A stretch of DNA of 25,785 bases from an uncultured Microbacterium sp. (GCA_947647645.1 CANSLE010000006.1:1-25785), one strand, 5' to 3'; shown: positions 6,650 to 15,681, counted from the first letter of the stretch. Translations and numbers: made by a program. Notes: a model not told the origin generated them from the letters alone.

Positions 6650-7987
6650 GTGAGCTCGCCCCGCCTCTCCCCCGCGTCCGTCGGGCCGGATGCCAGAGCC
6701 TGGCTCATCTGGGGCGTCGGCGTCGCTGCCTACATGCTCGCGGTGATCAACCGCAGCTCCCTGTCCGCCGTCGGTGTCGACACCGCAGAGCGCTTCGGCG
6801 CGGATGCCGCGACGCTCTCCATGTTCGCCGTCGTGCAACTCGCCGTCTACGGTGGCATGCAGATCCCCGTCGGCTTGCTGCTGGACCGCTACGGCGCCCG
6901 GCCGATCATGACGATCGGCATGCTTCTGATGGCGGCCGGGCAGCTGACGCTCGCCTTCTCCCCCAGTGTCGGCGTCGCGATCTTCGCTCGCATGCTGCTC
7001 GGCGCCGGGGATGCCGCGATCTTCCCGGGCGTCCTGCGTCTGGTCGCCGTCTGGTTCCCCGCGCAGCGCGGTCCGTTGATGAGCCAGCTCACCGGGCTCG
7101 TCGGCCAAGCCGGACAGCTGCTCGCCCTCGCTCCCCTCGCGGCGACGCTCCACGCGACCAGCTGGGAGATCGTCTTCGGGGGCATCGCCGGGCTGTGCGT
7201 GCTCTTCGGCATCCTGGTGTGGGCCGTCATCCGCAACCGCCCGCCCGAGCTGCGCGCCGACGTGTCCGTCGACACGAACACCGGAGCCATCAGGGTGGTG
7301 CGCTCCTCGATGGACACCGGTGTCGGCATCCGGGCGGCGTGGGCGCACCCCGGCACGCGCCTCGCGTTCTGGTCGCATTTCACCGCACCGTTCGCCGGCA
7401 CCGCGTTCGTGCTCCTCTGGGGAACGCCGTTCCTCACGGCTGGCGAGGGCCTCACGCCCGCACAGTCCGCGGGCGTGCTCTCGGTCTACGTCGTCGTCGG
7501 CATGGCACTCGGACCGATCATGGGCGACATCTCGCGCCGCATCCCGCATCTGCGCTCGCGCGCACTGGTGCTCCCGGCCGTGGCGACCCAGTTCGTCGTA
7601 TGGATGGTGGTCATCGCTTGGCCGGGGCCGGCGCCATTATGGCTGCTCTACGTTCTCGCGGTGGGGCTCGCGATGGGGGGACCGGCATCGATGATCGCCT
7701 TCGATCACGCCCGCACGCACAATCCCGCACACCGCCTGAGCACGGCGACCGGCATCACGAACGTCGGCGGCTTCCTCGCGGCGCTGATCGCGATCTTCGC
7801 CATCGGGCTCGCGCTGGACCTGCAGGGAGCGGGGACCCCCGACACCTATCGGCTCGACGCGTTCCGACTCGCGTTCTTTGCACAGGTGCCGCTGTGGGCG
7901 CTCGGGTGGACATTCATCGTCATCGAGCGCCGGAAGACACGGGTCCTGCTGGGGATGGACCCGCCGCGACGCCCTCGCGCCGACTGA
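6650..7987 (+). CDS. MFS transporter, substrate unknown
   Basis: A 445-residue major facilitator with 12 predicted transmembrane helices, starting at LIWGVGVAAYMLAVINRSS. The loop 2-3 signature reads G-L-L-L-D-R-Y-G-A-R (about 85-94), and helix 4 contains ARMLLGAGDAAIFPG, where many family members have R-x-x-x-G. A longer central loop (about 195-225) separates the two halves. The C-terminus ends shortly after helix 12 with a basic tail. The GTG start is 9 bases after the DUF2087 stop. Substrate cannot be predicted; the nearby DUF2087 protein suggests local regulation. It converges on the SGNH hydrolase gene with only 10 bases between stops and no clear terminator hairpin. Confidence 0.9.
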   Translation: MSSPRLSPASVGPDARAWLIWGVGVAAYMLAVINRSSLSAVGVDTAERFGADAATLSMFAVVQLAVYGGMQIPVGLLLDRYGARPIMTIGMLLMAAGQLTLAFSPSVGVAIFARMLLGAGDAAIFPGVLRLVAVWFPAQRGPLMSQLTGLVGQAGQLLALAPLAATLHATSWEIVFGGIAGLCVLFGILVWAVIRNRPPELRADVSVDTNTGAIRVVRSSMDTGVGIRAAWAHPGTRLAFWSHFTAPFAGTAFVLLWGTPFLTAGEGLTPAQSAGVLSVYVVVGMALGPIMGDISRRIPHLRSRALVLPAVATQFVVWMVVIAWPGPAPLWLLYVLAVGLAMGGPASMIAFDHARTHNPAHRLSTATGITNVGGFLAALIAIFAIGLALDLQGAGTPDTYRLDAFRLAFFAQVPLWALGWTFIVIERRKTRVLLGMDPPRRPRAD

Positions 7988-7997
7988 GCGGACTCCG

Positions 7998-8759
7998 TTA
8001 GCGCGGGGCGATCTCCGTCCACGCGCCGCCGAACTTGGGTTCCCGACCATCCCCCGACGACGTGCCGGTGAGACGCCGGCGCACCCAGGGGCCCAGGTGT
8101 TCGCGTACGTACTCGCCCTGGGCGAGCCGCACCGCGTCCGGGAGGGCCGGCATCGACCACCATCCCTCCGGCACACGCTGGCTGAGCGCTTCCAGCACAC
8201 GTGCGGCGACCCGGTGGTGGCCGCGGCTGTTCATGTGCAGGCGGTCCTCGGACCAGTACGACGGATCCGACAGCTCGGCATCCGGCCAGTTGAGAGCGCG
8301 GATCACGTCGGGCCGATCGGCGATACGCTGCACGACCGCGGCCGACATGAGATCGCCGCGACGCTGGATCAGCCTGCTCATCGGCAGCTGCGCCGACGGG
8401 TTCGCCCCGGACAGGAGCACGAGGGTCACACCCTCCTCGTCGCAACGGCGGAGCACCCGGCTGAACGCATCGGCGATGTGACCGATCGATGTCCGCGGCC
8501 GCAGCATGTCATTGCCGCCGCCGTTGAACGACAGGTGGGTGGGCTTCAGAGCGAGCGCCGGCTCGAGCTGCTGCTCGACGATGGGCCAGACGAGCTTGCC
8601 GCGGATCGCGAGGTTGGCATACTGGATCGGCCTCCCGAGCGCATCCGCCCATCCCTGGGCCGTCAGATCCGCCCAGCCGCGCACGCGCCCGTCGGGAAGT
8701 TCGTCGCCGACGCCCTCTGTGAACGAGTCCCCGATCGCCACGAACCGCACATCTGTCAC
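7998..8759 (-). CDS. SGNH/GDSL family hydrolase (esterase/lipase type)
   Basis: A 253-residue cytoplasmic protein with no signal peptide. All four SGNH blocks are visible: block I GDSFTEG with nucleophile Ser12, block II around Gly54 (NLAIRG), block III GGGND with Asn83, and block V D172-R-L-H175 carrying the catalytic Asp and His. Family members hydrolyse esters or thioesters, often removing acetyl groups; the substrate here is unknown. A C-terminal extension after about residue 195 contains WVRRRLTGTSSGDGR and is not part of the core fold. GTG 8759 is supported by a -10 box 6 bases upstream and by the immediate GDSF block. It lies downstream of the NiaP-like transporter on the same strand. 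Confidence 0.92.
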   Translation of the reverse strand: MTDVRFVAIGDSFTEGVGDELPDGRVRGWADLTAQGWADALGRPIQYANLAIRGKLVWPIVEQQLEPALALKPTHLSFNGGGNDMLRPRTSIGHIADAFSRVLRRCDEEGVTLVLLSGANPSAQLPMSRLIQRRGDLMSAAVVQRIADRPDVIRALNWPDAELSDPSYWSEDRLHMNSRGHHRVAARVLEALSQRVPEGWWSMPALPDAVRLAQGEYVREHLGPWVRRRLTGTSSGDGREPKFGGAWTEIAPR

Positions 8760-8765
8760 CCGCTC

Positions 8766-8771
8766 AGCCTA
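8766..8771 (-). promoter_or_regulatory. Predicted -10 box, leaderless start of the SGNH hydrolase gene
   Basis: On the minus strand TAGGCT ends 6 bases before GTG 8759. The same hexamer and spacing occur before the DUF885 gene. No convincing -35. It lies between the transporter stop and this gene, so the hydrolase may have its own promoter inside the cluster. Confidence 0.5.
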
Positions 8772-8784
8772 CGCCGCACCCGTG

Positions 8785-10149
8785 TCAGCGGTCGTCGAGA
8801 GCGGCGCCTCGGCGGTCGCCCAGACCCCACGCGGTCGCCGCGGCGAGCAGGAAGAGAGCCGCGAACACCACGAACAGAAGCAGGGCTCCCCCGGCGGCGA
8901 GCAGCGGCGGGACGGTGAGGGGCGCGACGATCGATGCGATGCGACCGACACCCGCCGCCCATCCGGCGCCGGTGGCGCGCAGCGACGTCGGATACGTCTC
9001 GGGCGTGACCGCGTAGAGCGCGCCCCAGGCGCCGAGGTTGAAGAACGACAGAGCCATTCCGGCGCCGATGATCATGCCCTCGGTCGACGAGGTGCCGAAG
9101 ACCACGGCCGCGACGGCGGATCCGGCAAGGAACACCGAGAGCGTGACGCGGCGCCCCCAGACCTCGATCAACCACGCCGCCACCGCGTAACCCGGTAGCT
9201 GTGCGAGCGTGATGATGAGCGTGAACCCGAACGACTTCACGAGGCCGTACCCCTGGGCGAAGAGGATCGTCGGCATCCAGATGAAGGCGCCGTAGTACGC
9301 GAAGTTGACGCAGAACCAGACGATCCACAGGGCCGCGGTCCGCACACGGAACTCCCCCGACCAGAGGGCTCGCACGCCGCTCTTTGCGAGTGCCGGTCCC
9401 GCCGCCGCCACTGTCGGGGGACGCCGACGATGCCCTCCACCGAGGGCCGGCGACGCCTCGAAGCCCGCCGTGATGGCCTCCGCCTCAGCGAAGTGCCCGC
9501 GGCGCGCAAGCCAGCGCGGTGACTCCGGAAGGCCCCACCGCACCACCAGCGCGTAGAGGGCGGGGAGCGAGCCGAGGGCGAACGCCCAGCGCCACCCGTC
9601 GGCGGATGCCGGGACGACGAAGAAGCCGATGAGTGCGGCCGCGGTCCATCCGACCGCCCAGAACGCCTCGAGGACCACGATGAGACGACCGCGCATCCGT
9701 GCCGGGGCGATCTCGCTCACGTAGGTGCTCGCCACGGGCAGCTCCGCGCCCAGCCCCAGCCCGACGAGCGCCCGCAGCAGGATCAGCGCGGCCAGTCCCC
9801 CGGCGAGCGCGCTCGCGCCCGTTGCGATGCCATACACCAGCAGTGTGATCGCGAACACCGATCGCCGGCCGAAGCGGTCGGCGAGCAGTCCGCCCAGGCT
9901 CGCACCGATCGCCATCCCGACGAAGCCGGCCGACGCGATCCACGACGCCTGCTCCCCGGTCAGCGCCCACTGGGCGATCAGCGCGGTCAGCACGAACGAG
10001 ACGAGGCCGACGTCCATCGCGTCCAGCGCCCACCCGAGGCCGGAGCCGGTGAGCACCTTCAGGTGTCGACGGGTGAACGGCAGGGCGTCCAGCCTCTCGC
10101 CGACGTCTGTGCGCGTCGAGGCGGGAGAGGTGGCCGCGGCATCCGTCAT
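8785..10149 (-). CDS. MFS transporter, NiaP/sugar-porter-like subgroup
   Basis: A 454-residue, 12-helix transporter. The first helix contains GWALDAMDVGLVSFVL, with Asp43 and Asp46, a pattern shared with nicotinate permeases (NiaP) and the related aromatic-acid/H+ symporters. Loop 2-3 has GGLLADRFGRR (86-96), and the central loop has PESPRWLARRG, typical of the sugar-porter/SV2-like branch. This suggests import of a small organic acid or aromatic acid, with niacin as one option; this is inference. ATG 10149 lies 13 bases after the stop of the flavin monooxygenase gene, with no strong ribosome-binding site, so coupled expression is likely. Confidence 0.9.
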   Translation of the reverse strand: MTDAAATSPASTRTDVGERLDALPFTRRHLKVLTGSGLGWALDAMDVGLVSFVLTALIAQWALTGEQASWIASAGFVGMAIGASLGGLLADRFGRRSVFAITLLVYGIATGASALAGGLAALILLRALVGLGLGAELPVASTYVSEIAPARMRGRLIVVLEAFWAVGWTAAALIGFFVVPASADGWRWAFALGSLPALYALVVRWGLPESPRWLARRGHFAEAEAITAGFEASPALGGGHRRRPPTVAAAGPALAKSGVRALWSGEFRVRTAALWIVWFCVNFAYYGAFIWMPTILFAQGYGLVKSFGFTLIITLAQLPGYAVAAWLIEVWGRRVTLSVFLAGSAVAAVVFGTSSTEGMIIGAGMALSFFNLGAWGALYAVTPETYPTSLRATGAGWAAGVGRIASIVAPLTVPPLLAAGGALLLFVVFAALFLLAAATAWGLGDRRGAALDDR

Positions 10150-10162
10150 GGCTGAGCGCGCT

Positions 10163-11203
10163 TCAGGAGGCCGAGAGCATCTCGTTCACGAGCGGAGCGA
10201 CCTTCGTCCCGTACAGCTCGATCGAGTGCATCAGCTTGGAGTGCGAGAGAGTGCCGTTCGCGTACTTGAGGTCGAAGCGGGTCGCCCCCAGGGTGCTCAT
10301 CGTCGCGGCGATCTTTCGGGCCACCGTCTCGGCCGACCCCGCGTAGACCGCGCCCTCCGGGCCGATGTCGTGCTGGAACTGCAGCCGGCTGTAGGGCGGC
10401 CAGCCGCGCTCGGCGCCGATCGCGTTGCGGTTCGCCTCCATGGCGGGGTAGAGCTCGTCCCACGCCTGCGCGTCCGTGTCGGCGATGTGCCCGGGCGAGT
10501 GGATGCCGACGGGCATCGGATCCGTGTGACCGAACGAGGCGAGCGAGCGGTGATACAGGTCGACGTACGGACGGAACCGCTCCGCCGAGCCGCCGATGAT
10601 CGCCAGCATGAGACCGTAGCCGTAACGCGCGGTCCGCACCACCGACTCGGGCGAGCCTCCGACGCCGACCCAGGCGCGGATGCCGTTCTCCGTCTTGGGA
10701 TAGACGTCGGCCGCCTCGAGCGACGCGCGGGTCGTCCCCTGCCAGGTCACCGGCTTCTCGGTGAGCAGCTGCGAGAAGAGGTCGAGCTTCTCCTCGAACA
10801 GCACCTCGTAGTCGCTCAGGTCGTAACCGAACAGCGGGAACGACTCGATGAAGGAGCCTCGTCCGAGGATGACCTCCGCGCGACCCGACGACAGTGCGTC
10901 GAGGGTCGCGAACCTCTCGTAGACCCGCACCGGGTCGTCGCTGGAGAGCACGGTGACGGCCGTGCCGAGATGGATGCTCTCGGTACGGGCCGCCGCCGCG
11001 GCGAGCACGAGCTCGGGGCTCGACACCGCGAACTCGCGCCGGTGGTGCTCCCCCACGCCGAAGAAGGACAGGCCGACCTGGTCGGCGAGGACCGCCTGAT
11101 CCACGATGTCGCGGATCGTCTGCGCGTCGCTCAGTCGCTCGCCGTCGTCACCGACGGTGACGTCGCCGAAGGTGTCCAGTCCCAGTTGTGTATTCATACG
11201 CAT
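10163..11203 (-). CDS. LLM-class (luciferase-like) flavin-dependent oxidoreductase
   Basis: A 346-residue bacterial-luciferase-like monooxygenase. Landmarks are LGLDTFGD at the N-terminus, FGVGEHHRREFAVSSP (about 48-63), LGTAVTVLSSDDPVRVYE, and GRGSFIESFPLFGYD. These resemble the LLM_2I7G subgroup of probable oxidoreductases. Such enzymes use reduced flavin and oxygen on substrates such as sulfonates, ketones or heterocycles; the substrate is unknown here. ATG 11203 has GGAG 7 bases upstream; the open frame continues far upstream to 12142, but that part is a shadow of the DUF885 gene. An ATG at 11197 is a second candidate. It lies 32 bases after DUF885 and 13 bases before the MFS gene, consistent with one operon. 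Confidence 0.9.
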   Translation of the reverse strand: MRMNTQLGLDTFGDVTVGDDGERLSDAQTIRDIVDQAVLADQVGLSFFGVGEHHRREFAVSSPELVLAAAAARTESIHLGTAVTVLSSDDPVRVYERFATLDALSSGRAEVILGRGSFIESFPLFGYDLSDYEVLFEEKLDLFSQLLTEKPVTWQGTTRASLEAADVYPKTENGIRAWVGVGGSPESVVRTARYGYGLMLAIIGGSAERFRPYVDLYHRSLASFGHTDPMPVGIHSPGHIADTDAQAWDELYPAMEANRNAIGAERGWPPYSRLQFQHDIGPEGAVYAGSAETVARKIAATMSTLGATRFDLKYANGTLSHSKLMHSIELYGTKVAPLVNEMLSAS

Positions 11204-11235
11204 GAGAATCTCCGGCGGGTCGCCCGCATTCCCGG

Positions 11236-12912
11236 TCAGCTCTGCGCCAACGCCATTCGGAGGGTGTCGAGGCCGACACCGCCCAGACGCAGCGCCCGCA
11301 TGTGGAAGCGCTTGATGTCGAAGTCGTCGCCCTCGCGCTCGGCGGTCTCGTCGCGGATCTGCTCCCAGATACGCTGACCGACCTTGTAGGACGGGGCCTG
11401 GCCCGGCCAGCCGAGGTAACGGTTCACCTCGAACTGGATGAACTCGTCCGACATGTTGACGTTGCGGCGCATGAACTCGAGCGCGAACTCCGCGTCCCAG
11501 ATGCCCTCGCCGTCGGGGCGCGGCTTGCCGAGGTGCACGCCGATGTCCAGGACGACGCGGGCGGCACGCATGCGCTGACCGTCGAGCATGCCGAGCCGGT
11601 CGGCGGGGTCGTCGAGATAGCCCAGCTGCTCCATGAGGCGCTCCGCGTAGAGGGCCCAGCCCTCGGCGTGTCCGCTGGAGCCGGCCAGCAGGCGCCGCCA
11701 GGAGTTCAGCTCCGCACGGTTGTAGACCGCCTGCGCGATCTGCAGGTGGTGACCGGGAACGCCCTCGTGGTATACGGTGGTCAGCTCGCGCCAGGTGTCG
11801 AAGGAGTCGACGCCCTCGGGGACCGACCACCACATGCGTCCGGGACGGGAGAAGTCGTCGGTCGGACCGGTGTAGTAGATGCCGCCCTCGTTGGTCGGAG
11901 CGATCATGCACTCCAGCCGCCGGATGGGCTCCGGGATGTCGAAGTGGGTTCTGCCCAGCTCCTCGACGGCGCGGTCGCTCGTCGCCTGCATCCACTCCTG
12001 CAGCGCCACCGTGCCGCGGAGCTTGCGCGACTCGTCGTTCTCGAGGAACGCGACCGCCTCCTCCACGCTCGCACCCGGCAGGATCTCGCGCGCGATGGCC
12101 TCCTGCTCCGCGACCATGCGGGCGAGCTCTTCCAGGCCCCACTCGTACGTCTCGTCGAGATCGATGACCGCTCCCAGGAAGCTGCGGGAGTGCAGTGCGT
12201 ACAGCTCGCGGCCGACCCCGTCGACCTCGGATGCCGCGGGAGCGAGCTCGGTGCGCAGGAAGTTCGCGAGCTCGTCGTAGGCGACCCGCGCCGCGCCGGC
12301 GTGGCCGGACAGCGCCTTGGCGAGCGAGGCGGGCAGCTGGCCCTCGGAGGGGGCGGCATCGGCGGCGAACGTGGCGAAGAAACCGTTGTCGGAGCTGTAG
12401 CGCGCGATCTGCCCGATGACCTCGATGACCTGGCGACGGGCCGGGACCACTCCGGTCGCGATGCCTTCGCGGAGGGTCTCGATGTACCCGCCGATCGCGT
12501 CGGGGACGGCGGCCAGCCGCGTGGCGATGACCGACCAGTCCTCGACAGTGTCGGTGGGCATGAGGTCGAAGACGCTGCGCAGCTCCTGTGCCGGAGAGGC
12601 GATGACGTTCACGTCGCGCAGGTGAGCGCCGACCTCGTGCAGCGCGATGGAGAGCTCGAGGTCGCCGCTGAGGTCGGCCTTGGTCACGACGTCGACGTCA
12701 TCGACGGCCTCGGCGGCCTGGAGAGCTGCGAGGGTGGCGCGCGCGGCATCCACGCGGGCGGCGGCGCCGGCGAGCGAGTAGTCGTCGAGTCGACCGTTGT
12801 GCTCGAAGCGTCCGATGTAGGTGGCCAGTCCCGGGGAAAGCTCGGCAGCGGTGTCGACCCATGCCTCAGCGATCGCGTCGATCGGCGTGGGGGTACGGGG
12901 GGAGTCAATCAT
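11236..12912 (-). CDS. DUF885 family protein, putative zinc metallopeptidase
   Basis: A 558-residue cytoplasmic protein of the DUF885 family, at about normal family length. The centre carries H382-E-G-V-P-G-H-H389, followed about 26 residues later by H415-A-E417-G-W-A-L-Y-A-E424. This arrangement resembles a gluzincin-type metal site (HExxH-like plus downstream Glu) and is the family signature. A metallopeptidase or carboxypeptidase role is usually suggested; I treat it as inference. ATG 12912 is preceded by a TAGGCT box 6 bases away. The polA terminator lies just upstream, so this gene probably begins the DUF885-LLM-MFS transcript. Confidence 0.9.
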   Translation of the reverse strand: MIDSPRTPTPIDAIAEAWVDTAAELSPGLATYIGRFEHNGRLDDYSLAGAAARVDAARATLAALQAAEAVDDVDVVTKADLSGDLELSIALHEVGAHLRDVNVIASPAQELRSVFDLMPTDTVEDWSVIATRLAAVPDAIGGYIETLREGIATGVVPARRQVIEVIGQIARYSSDNGFFATFAADAAPSEGQLPASLAKALSGHAGAARVAYDELANFLRTELAPAASEVDGVGRELYALHSRSFLGAVIDLDETYEWGLEELARMVAEQEAIAREILPGASVEEAVAFLENDESRKLRGTVALQEWMQATSDRAVEELGRTHFDIPEPIRRLECMIAPTNEGGIYYTGPTDDFSRPGRMWWSVPEGVDSFDTWRELTTVYHEGVPGHHLQIAQAVYNRAELNSWRRLLAGSSGHAEGWALYAERLMEQLGYLDDPADRLGMLDGQRMRAARVVLDIGVHLGKPRPDGEGIWDAEFALEFMRRNVNMSDEFIQFEVNRYLGWPGQAPSYKVGQRIWEQIRDETAEREGDDFDIKRFHMRALRLGGVGLDTLRMALAQS

Positions 12913-12918
12913 TCTTCG

Positions 12919-12924
12919 AGCCTA
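12919..12924 (-). promoter_or_regulatory. Predicted -10 box, leaderless start of the DUF885 gene
   Basis: On the minus strand TAGGCT ends 6 bases before ATG 12912. It sits downstream of the polA terminator hairpin, in the right place to start a new transcript. No -35 hexamer is evident. Confidence 0.55.
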
Positions 12925-12962
12925 ATCCCGACGCGCCCTCGGCGTGGGCCGGGGCGCCGGCG

Positions 12963-12994
12963 GCGGCGGGCGCGGATGTCACCGCGGCCGCCGC
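12963..12994 (-). terminator. polA terminator hairpin
   Basis: Arms 12963-12975 and 12982-12994 form a 13-position stem with one C-C mismatch and a 6-base loop. The stem is entirely G and C. It begins 2 bases after the polA stop codon on the minus strand and lacks a U-tract. Confidence 0.72.
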
Positions 12995-12996
12995 TC

Positions 12997-15669
12997 TCAG
13001 TGCCCTGCGATGTCCCAGTTCTCGCCGCGACCGATCTGCACGTCGAGCGGCACCGAGAGCGCGGCGGCATCCCCCATCCGAGCGTGGACGATCTGCTCGA
13101 CCGCGTCCCACTCCCCCGGCGCGACCTCGACGACGAGTTCGTCGTGGATCTGCAGCAGGACGCGGGACGCCACGCCCTGTGCGCGGAACTCGTCGTGGAT
13201 GCGGAACAGCGCGATCTTCATGATGTCGGCGGCGCTGCCCTGGATGGGCGCGTTGAGTGCCGCGCGTTCGGCGTTCTCGCGGAGCACACGGTTGGGGCTG
13301 GCCAGATCGGGGAACGGTCGCCGCCGCCCGAAGATCGTCTCGGTGTACCCGTCGATGCGGGCCTGCTCGACGGATGAGCGCAGGTAGTCGCGAACGGCGC
13401 CGAACCGCGCGAAGTACTCGGTCATGAGCAGCTTCGCCTCGGACTGCTCGATGCGCAGCTGCTTGGACAGGCCGAACGCGCTCAGGCCGTAGACGAGGCC
13501 GTAGCTCATCGCCTTGACCTTGGTGCGCATGGCGGGGCTCACCTCGGACGGTTCCACCCCGAACACCCGCGCGCCCACGAAGCGGTGCAGGTCCTCGCCG
13601 GAGTTGAACGCCTCGATCAGACCGGCGTCGCCCGACAGGTGCGCCATGATACGCATCTCGATCTGCGAGTAGTCCGCCGTCAGCAGGGTCTCGTAGCCCT
13701 CGCCCACCTCGAACGCCGCGCGGATGCGCCGCGACTCCTCGGTGCGGATAGGGATGTTCTGCAGATTGGGGTCGGTGCTCGACAGCCGGCCGGTCTGGCT
13801 GCCGGTCTGCAGGTAGGTCGTGTGGATGCGTCCGTCGGCGCCGGCGGCACGGTCGTTGCCGATCGCGGCGTCCAAGGACTCGATGATCTGGCGGAGCTTC
13901 GTCGCCTCGCGGTGCTGGAGCAGGAGGTCGAGGAAGGGGTGCGGATTCGACTCCTGCAAGTCTGCGAGCACCGCGGCATCCGTCGAGTACCCGGTCTTGG
14001 TCTTGCGGGTCTTGGGCAGCTCGAGCTGCTCGAAGAGAACCTCCTGCAGCTGCTTGGGCGAACCGAGGTTCACCTCACGACCGATCTCGGCGTAGGCGAG
14101 TTGCGCGACAGCCTCGGCGCGGGCGCCGAGCTCGGCGGAGAAGCCCGAGAGCTTGTCGTGCGACACGGCGACGCCGGCCAGCTCCATGTCGGCCAGGGTG
14201 TCGAGGGTCGGCAACTCGATCTCGGTCATCACACGCGAGACGGATGCCGGGATCTGCTCGCGCATGGCAGCGGCCACCCGCAGCGTGTACCAGGAGAGCT
14301 GACCCGGTGTGGCGCCCTCCGTCTCGGGCACGAGCTGGGTCGGGTCGGCCTCGGGCAGCTTCTCGTCGAGGTAGCGGTCGACGAGGTCGCCGAGGCCTTT
14401 GTCGGGGAAGCTCGGACGCAGCAGCCAGCCGGCGAGGACGGGATCGAAGACGAGGTGCTGCAGGCGTACGCCCGCGCGTCGCAGCGCTTTCACCTGCGCC
14501 TTCGCGTCCGCGATGACCTTCGGGGCCGGACTCTCCAGCCAGGGGCCGAGGACCGCCGCCGTCTCCGCGGACCAGGTGGTCTCGACGGCGCTGTCGTCGA
14601 GGGCCAGGCCGACACGCGCCGGCAGGCCGCCTTCGGTGGTCACCGTCAGCGCGACCTCCGGGGCGTCGGGCGTCAGGCCGCGCGCACCGATCCAGTCGGC
14701 CAGCGCGGCAGCATCCGCCTCGAAGGGCTTCGGGGCGGCAACCGCGGTGGCCGCGTCGGGGGCGCCGTCGTCGGGGTCTGCGCCCACCGCGTCGAACACG
14801 CGCGGCAGCAGCGTGCGGAACTCGAGCCTCGCGAAGATGTCGCGCACGGCCTGGGCGTCGATCGGCTGGACGGCGAGGTCGGCGGGACCGACGCCGAGCT
14901 CGACGTCGCGCAGCAGAGCGTTGAGGGAGCGGTTGCGGCGTACGTCGTCGAGGTGATCGCGGAGGTTGCCGCCCACCACACCGGTGATCTTGTCCGCGTT
15001 GGCGATGAGGGCGTCGAGGGTGCCCCACTGCGTGAGCCATTTGACGGCGGTCTTCTCGCCGACCTTCGGCACCCCCGGCAGGTTGTCGCTCGTCTCTCCC
15101 ACCAGGGCGGCGATGTCGGGGTAGTTCGCCGGCGGCAGACCGTACTTCTCCACGACGGCGTCGGGCGTGTAGCGCTTGAGCTGGGAGACCCCCTGCACGC
15201 TGGGGTAGAGCAGCGTGACCTCTTCGGTGACCAGCTGGATGGTGTCGCGGTCGCCCGAGCAGACCAGGACGTCGTAGCCCTCGGCTGCGCCCTGCGTCGC
15301 CAGTGTCGCGAGGATGTCGTCGGCCTCGATGCCCTCCTTGGTGAGGACGGTCACGTTCATGGCTGCGAGGCACTCCTGCAGGAGTGGGATCTGACCCTTG
15401 AACTCGGCCGGTGACTCGGAGCGGGTCGCCTTGTACTCCGGATACTGGTCGGTGCGGAACGAGTGACGCGAGGTGTCGAAGGCCACCGCGAGGTGCGTGG
15501 GCTGCTCGGCCTTGACCAGATTGACGAACATCGAGAGGAACCCGTAGATGCCGTTGGTGTGCTGCCCGTCCCGCGTCGTGAAGTTGTCGACGGGGAGGGC
15601 GAAGAACGCGCGGTAGGCCAGCGAGTGGCCGTCCACGACGAGGAGGGTAGGCTTTGCGGTGTCCGTCAC
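12997..15669 (-). CDS. polA: DNA polymerase I
   Basis: An 890-residue family A polymerase. The N-terminal part (about 1-290) is the 5'-3' exonuclease/flap nuclease (LLVVDGHSLAYRAFF, GIEADDILATLA, CSGDRDTIQLV, ETSDNLPGVPKVGEKTA). The central part (about 300-480) corresponds to the 3'-5' exonuclease fold, but the first DxE motif is absent (ALTVTTEGGLPARVG), so proofreading is probably lost, as in other actinobacterial PolA. The polymerase domain has motif A DYSQIEMR with Asp666, motif B RTKVKAMSYGLVYG, and motif C IHDE with Asp843. It fills gaps and removes RNA primers in replication and repair. GTG 15669 follows a TAGAGT box by 6 bases and gives the expected N-terminus. A hotdog thioesterase gene is divergent. 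Confidence 0.98.
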   Translation of the reverse strand: MTDTAKPTLLVVDGHSLAYRAFFALPVDNFTTRDGQHTNGIYGFLSMFVNLVKAEQPTHLAVAFDTSRHSFRTDQYPEYKATRSESPAEFKGQIPLLQECLAAMNVTVLTKEGIEADDILATLATQGAAEGYDVLVCSGDRDTIQLVTEEVTLLYPSVQGVSQLKRYTPDAVVEKYGLPPANYPDIAALVGETSDNLPGVPKVGEKTAVKWLTQWGTLDALIANADKITGVVGGNLRDHLDDVRRNRSLNALLRDVELGVGPADLAVQPIDAQAVRDIFARLEFRTLLPRVFDAVGADPDDGAPDAATAVAAPKPFEADAAALADWIGARGLTPDAPEVALTVTTEGGLPARVGLALDDSAVETTWSAETAAVLGPWLESPAPKVIADAKAQVKALRRAGVRLQHLVFDPVLAGWLLRPSFPDKGLGDLVDRYLDEKLPEADPTQLVPETEGATPGQLSWYTLRVAAAMREQIPASVSRVMTEIELPTLDTLADMELAGVAVSHDKLSGFSAELGARAEAVAQLAYAEIGREVNLGSPKQLQEVLFEQLELPKTRKTKTGYSTDAAVLADLQESNPHPFLDLLLQHREATKLRQIIESLDAAIGNDRAAGADGRIHTTYLQTGSQTGRLSSTDPNLQNIPIRTEESRRIRAAFEVGEGYETLLTADYSQIEMRIMAHLSGDAGLIEAFNSGEDLHRFVGARVFGVEPSEVSPAMRTKVKAMSYGLVYGLSAFGLSKQLRIEQSEAKLLMTEYFARFGAVRDYLRSSVEQARIDGYTETIFGRRRPFPDLASPNRVLRENAERAALNAPIQGSAADIMKIALFRIHDEFRAQGVASRVLLQIHDELVVEVAPGEWDAVEQIVHARMGDAAALSVPLDVQIGRGENWDIAGH

Positions 15670-15675
15670 CCTGCA

Positions 15676-15681
15676 ACTCTA
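15676..15681 (-). promoter_or_regulatory. Predicted -10 box, leaderless start of polA
   Basis: On the minus strand TAGAGT ends 6 bases before GTG 15669. There is no good ribosome-binding site before the GTG, which fits translation from a leaderless mRNA. A -35 candidate, GTTCCA at 15699-15704, is weak. Confidence 0.5.

Noticed and set aside
11204..12142. N-terminal extension of the LLM gene of more than 300 residues
   Set aside because: The extension is an off-frame reading of the DUF885 gene; the ATG with GGAG at 11203 gives the normal family length.
11302..15414. Long plus-strand frames opposite DUF885 and polA (11302-13377, 13585-15414)
   Set aside because: Same antisense effect; the sense strand carries complete families with catalytic motifs.
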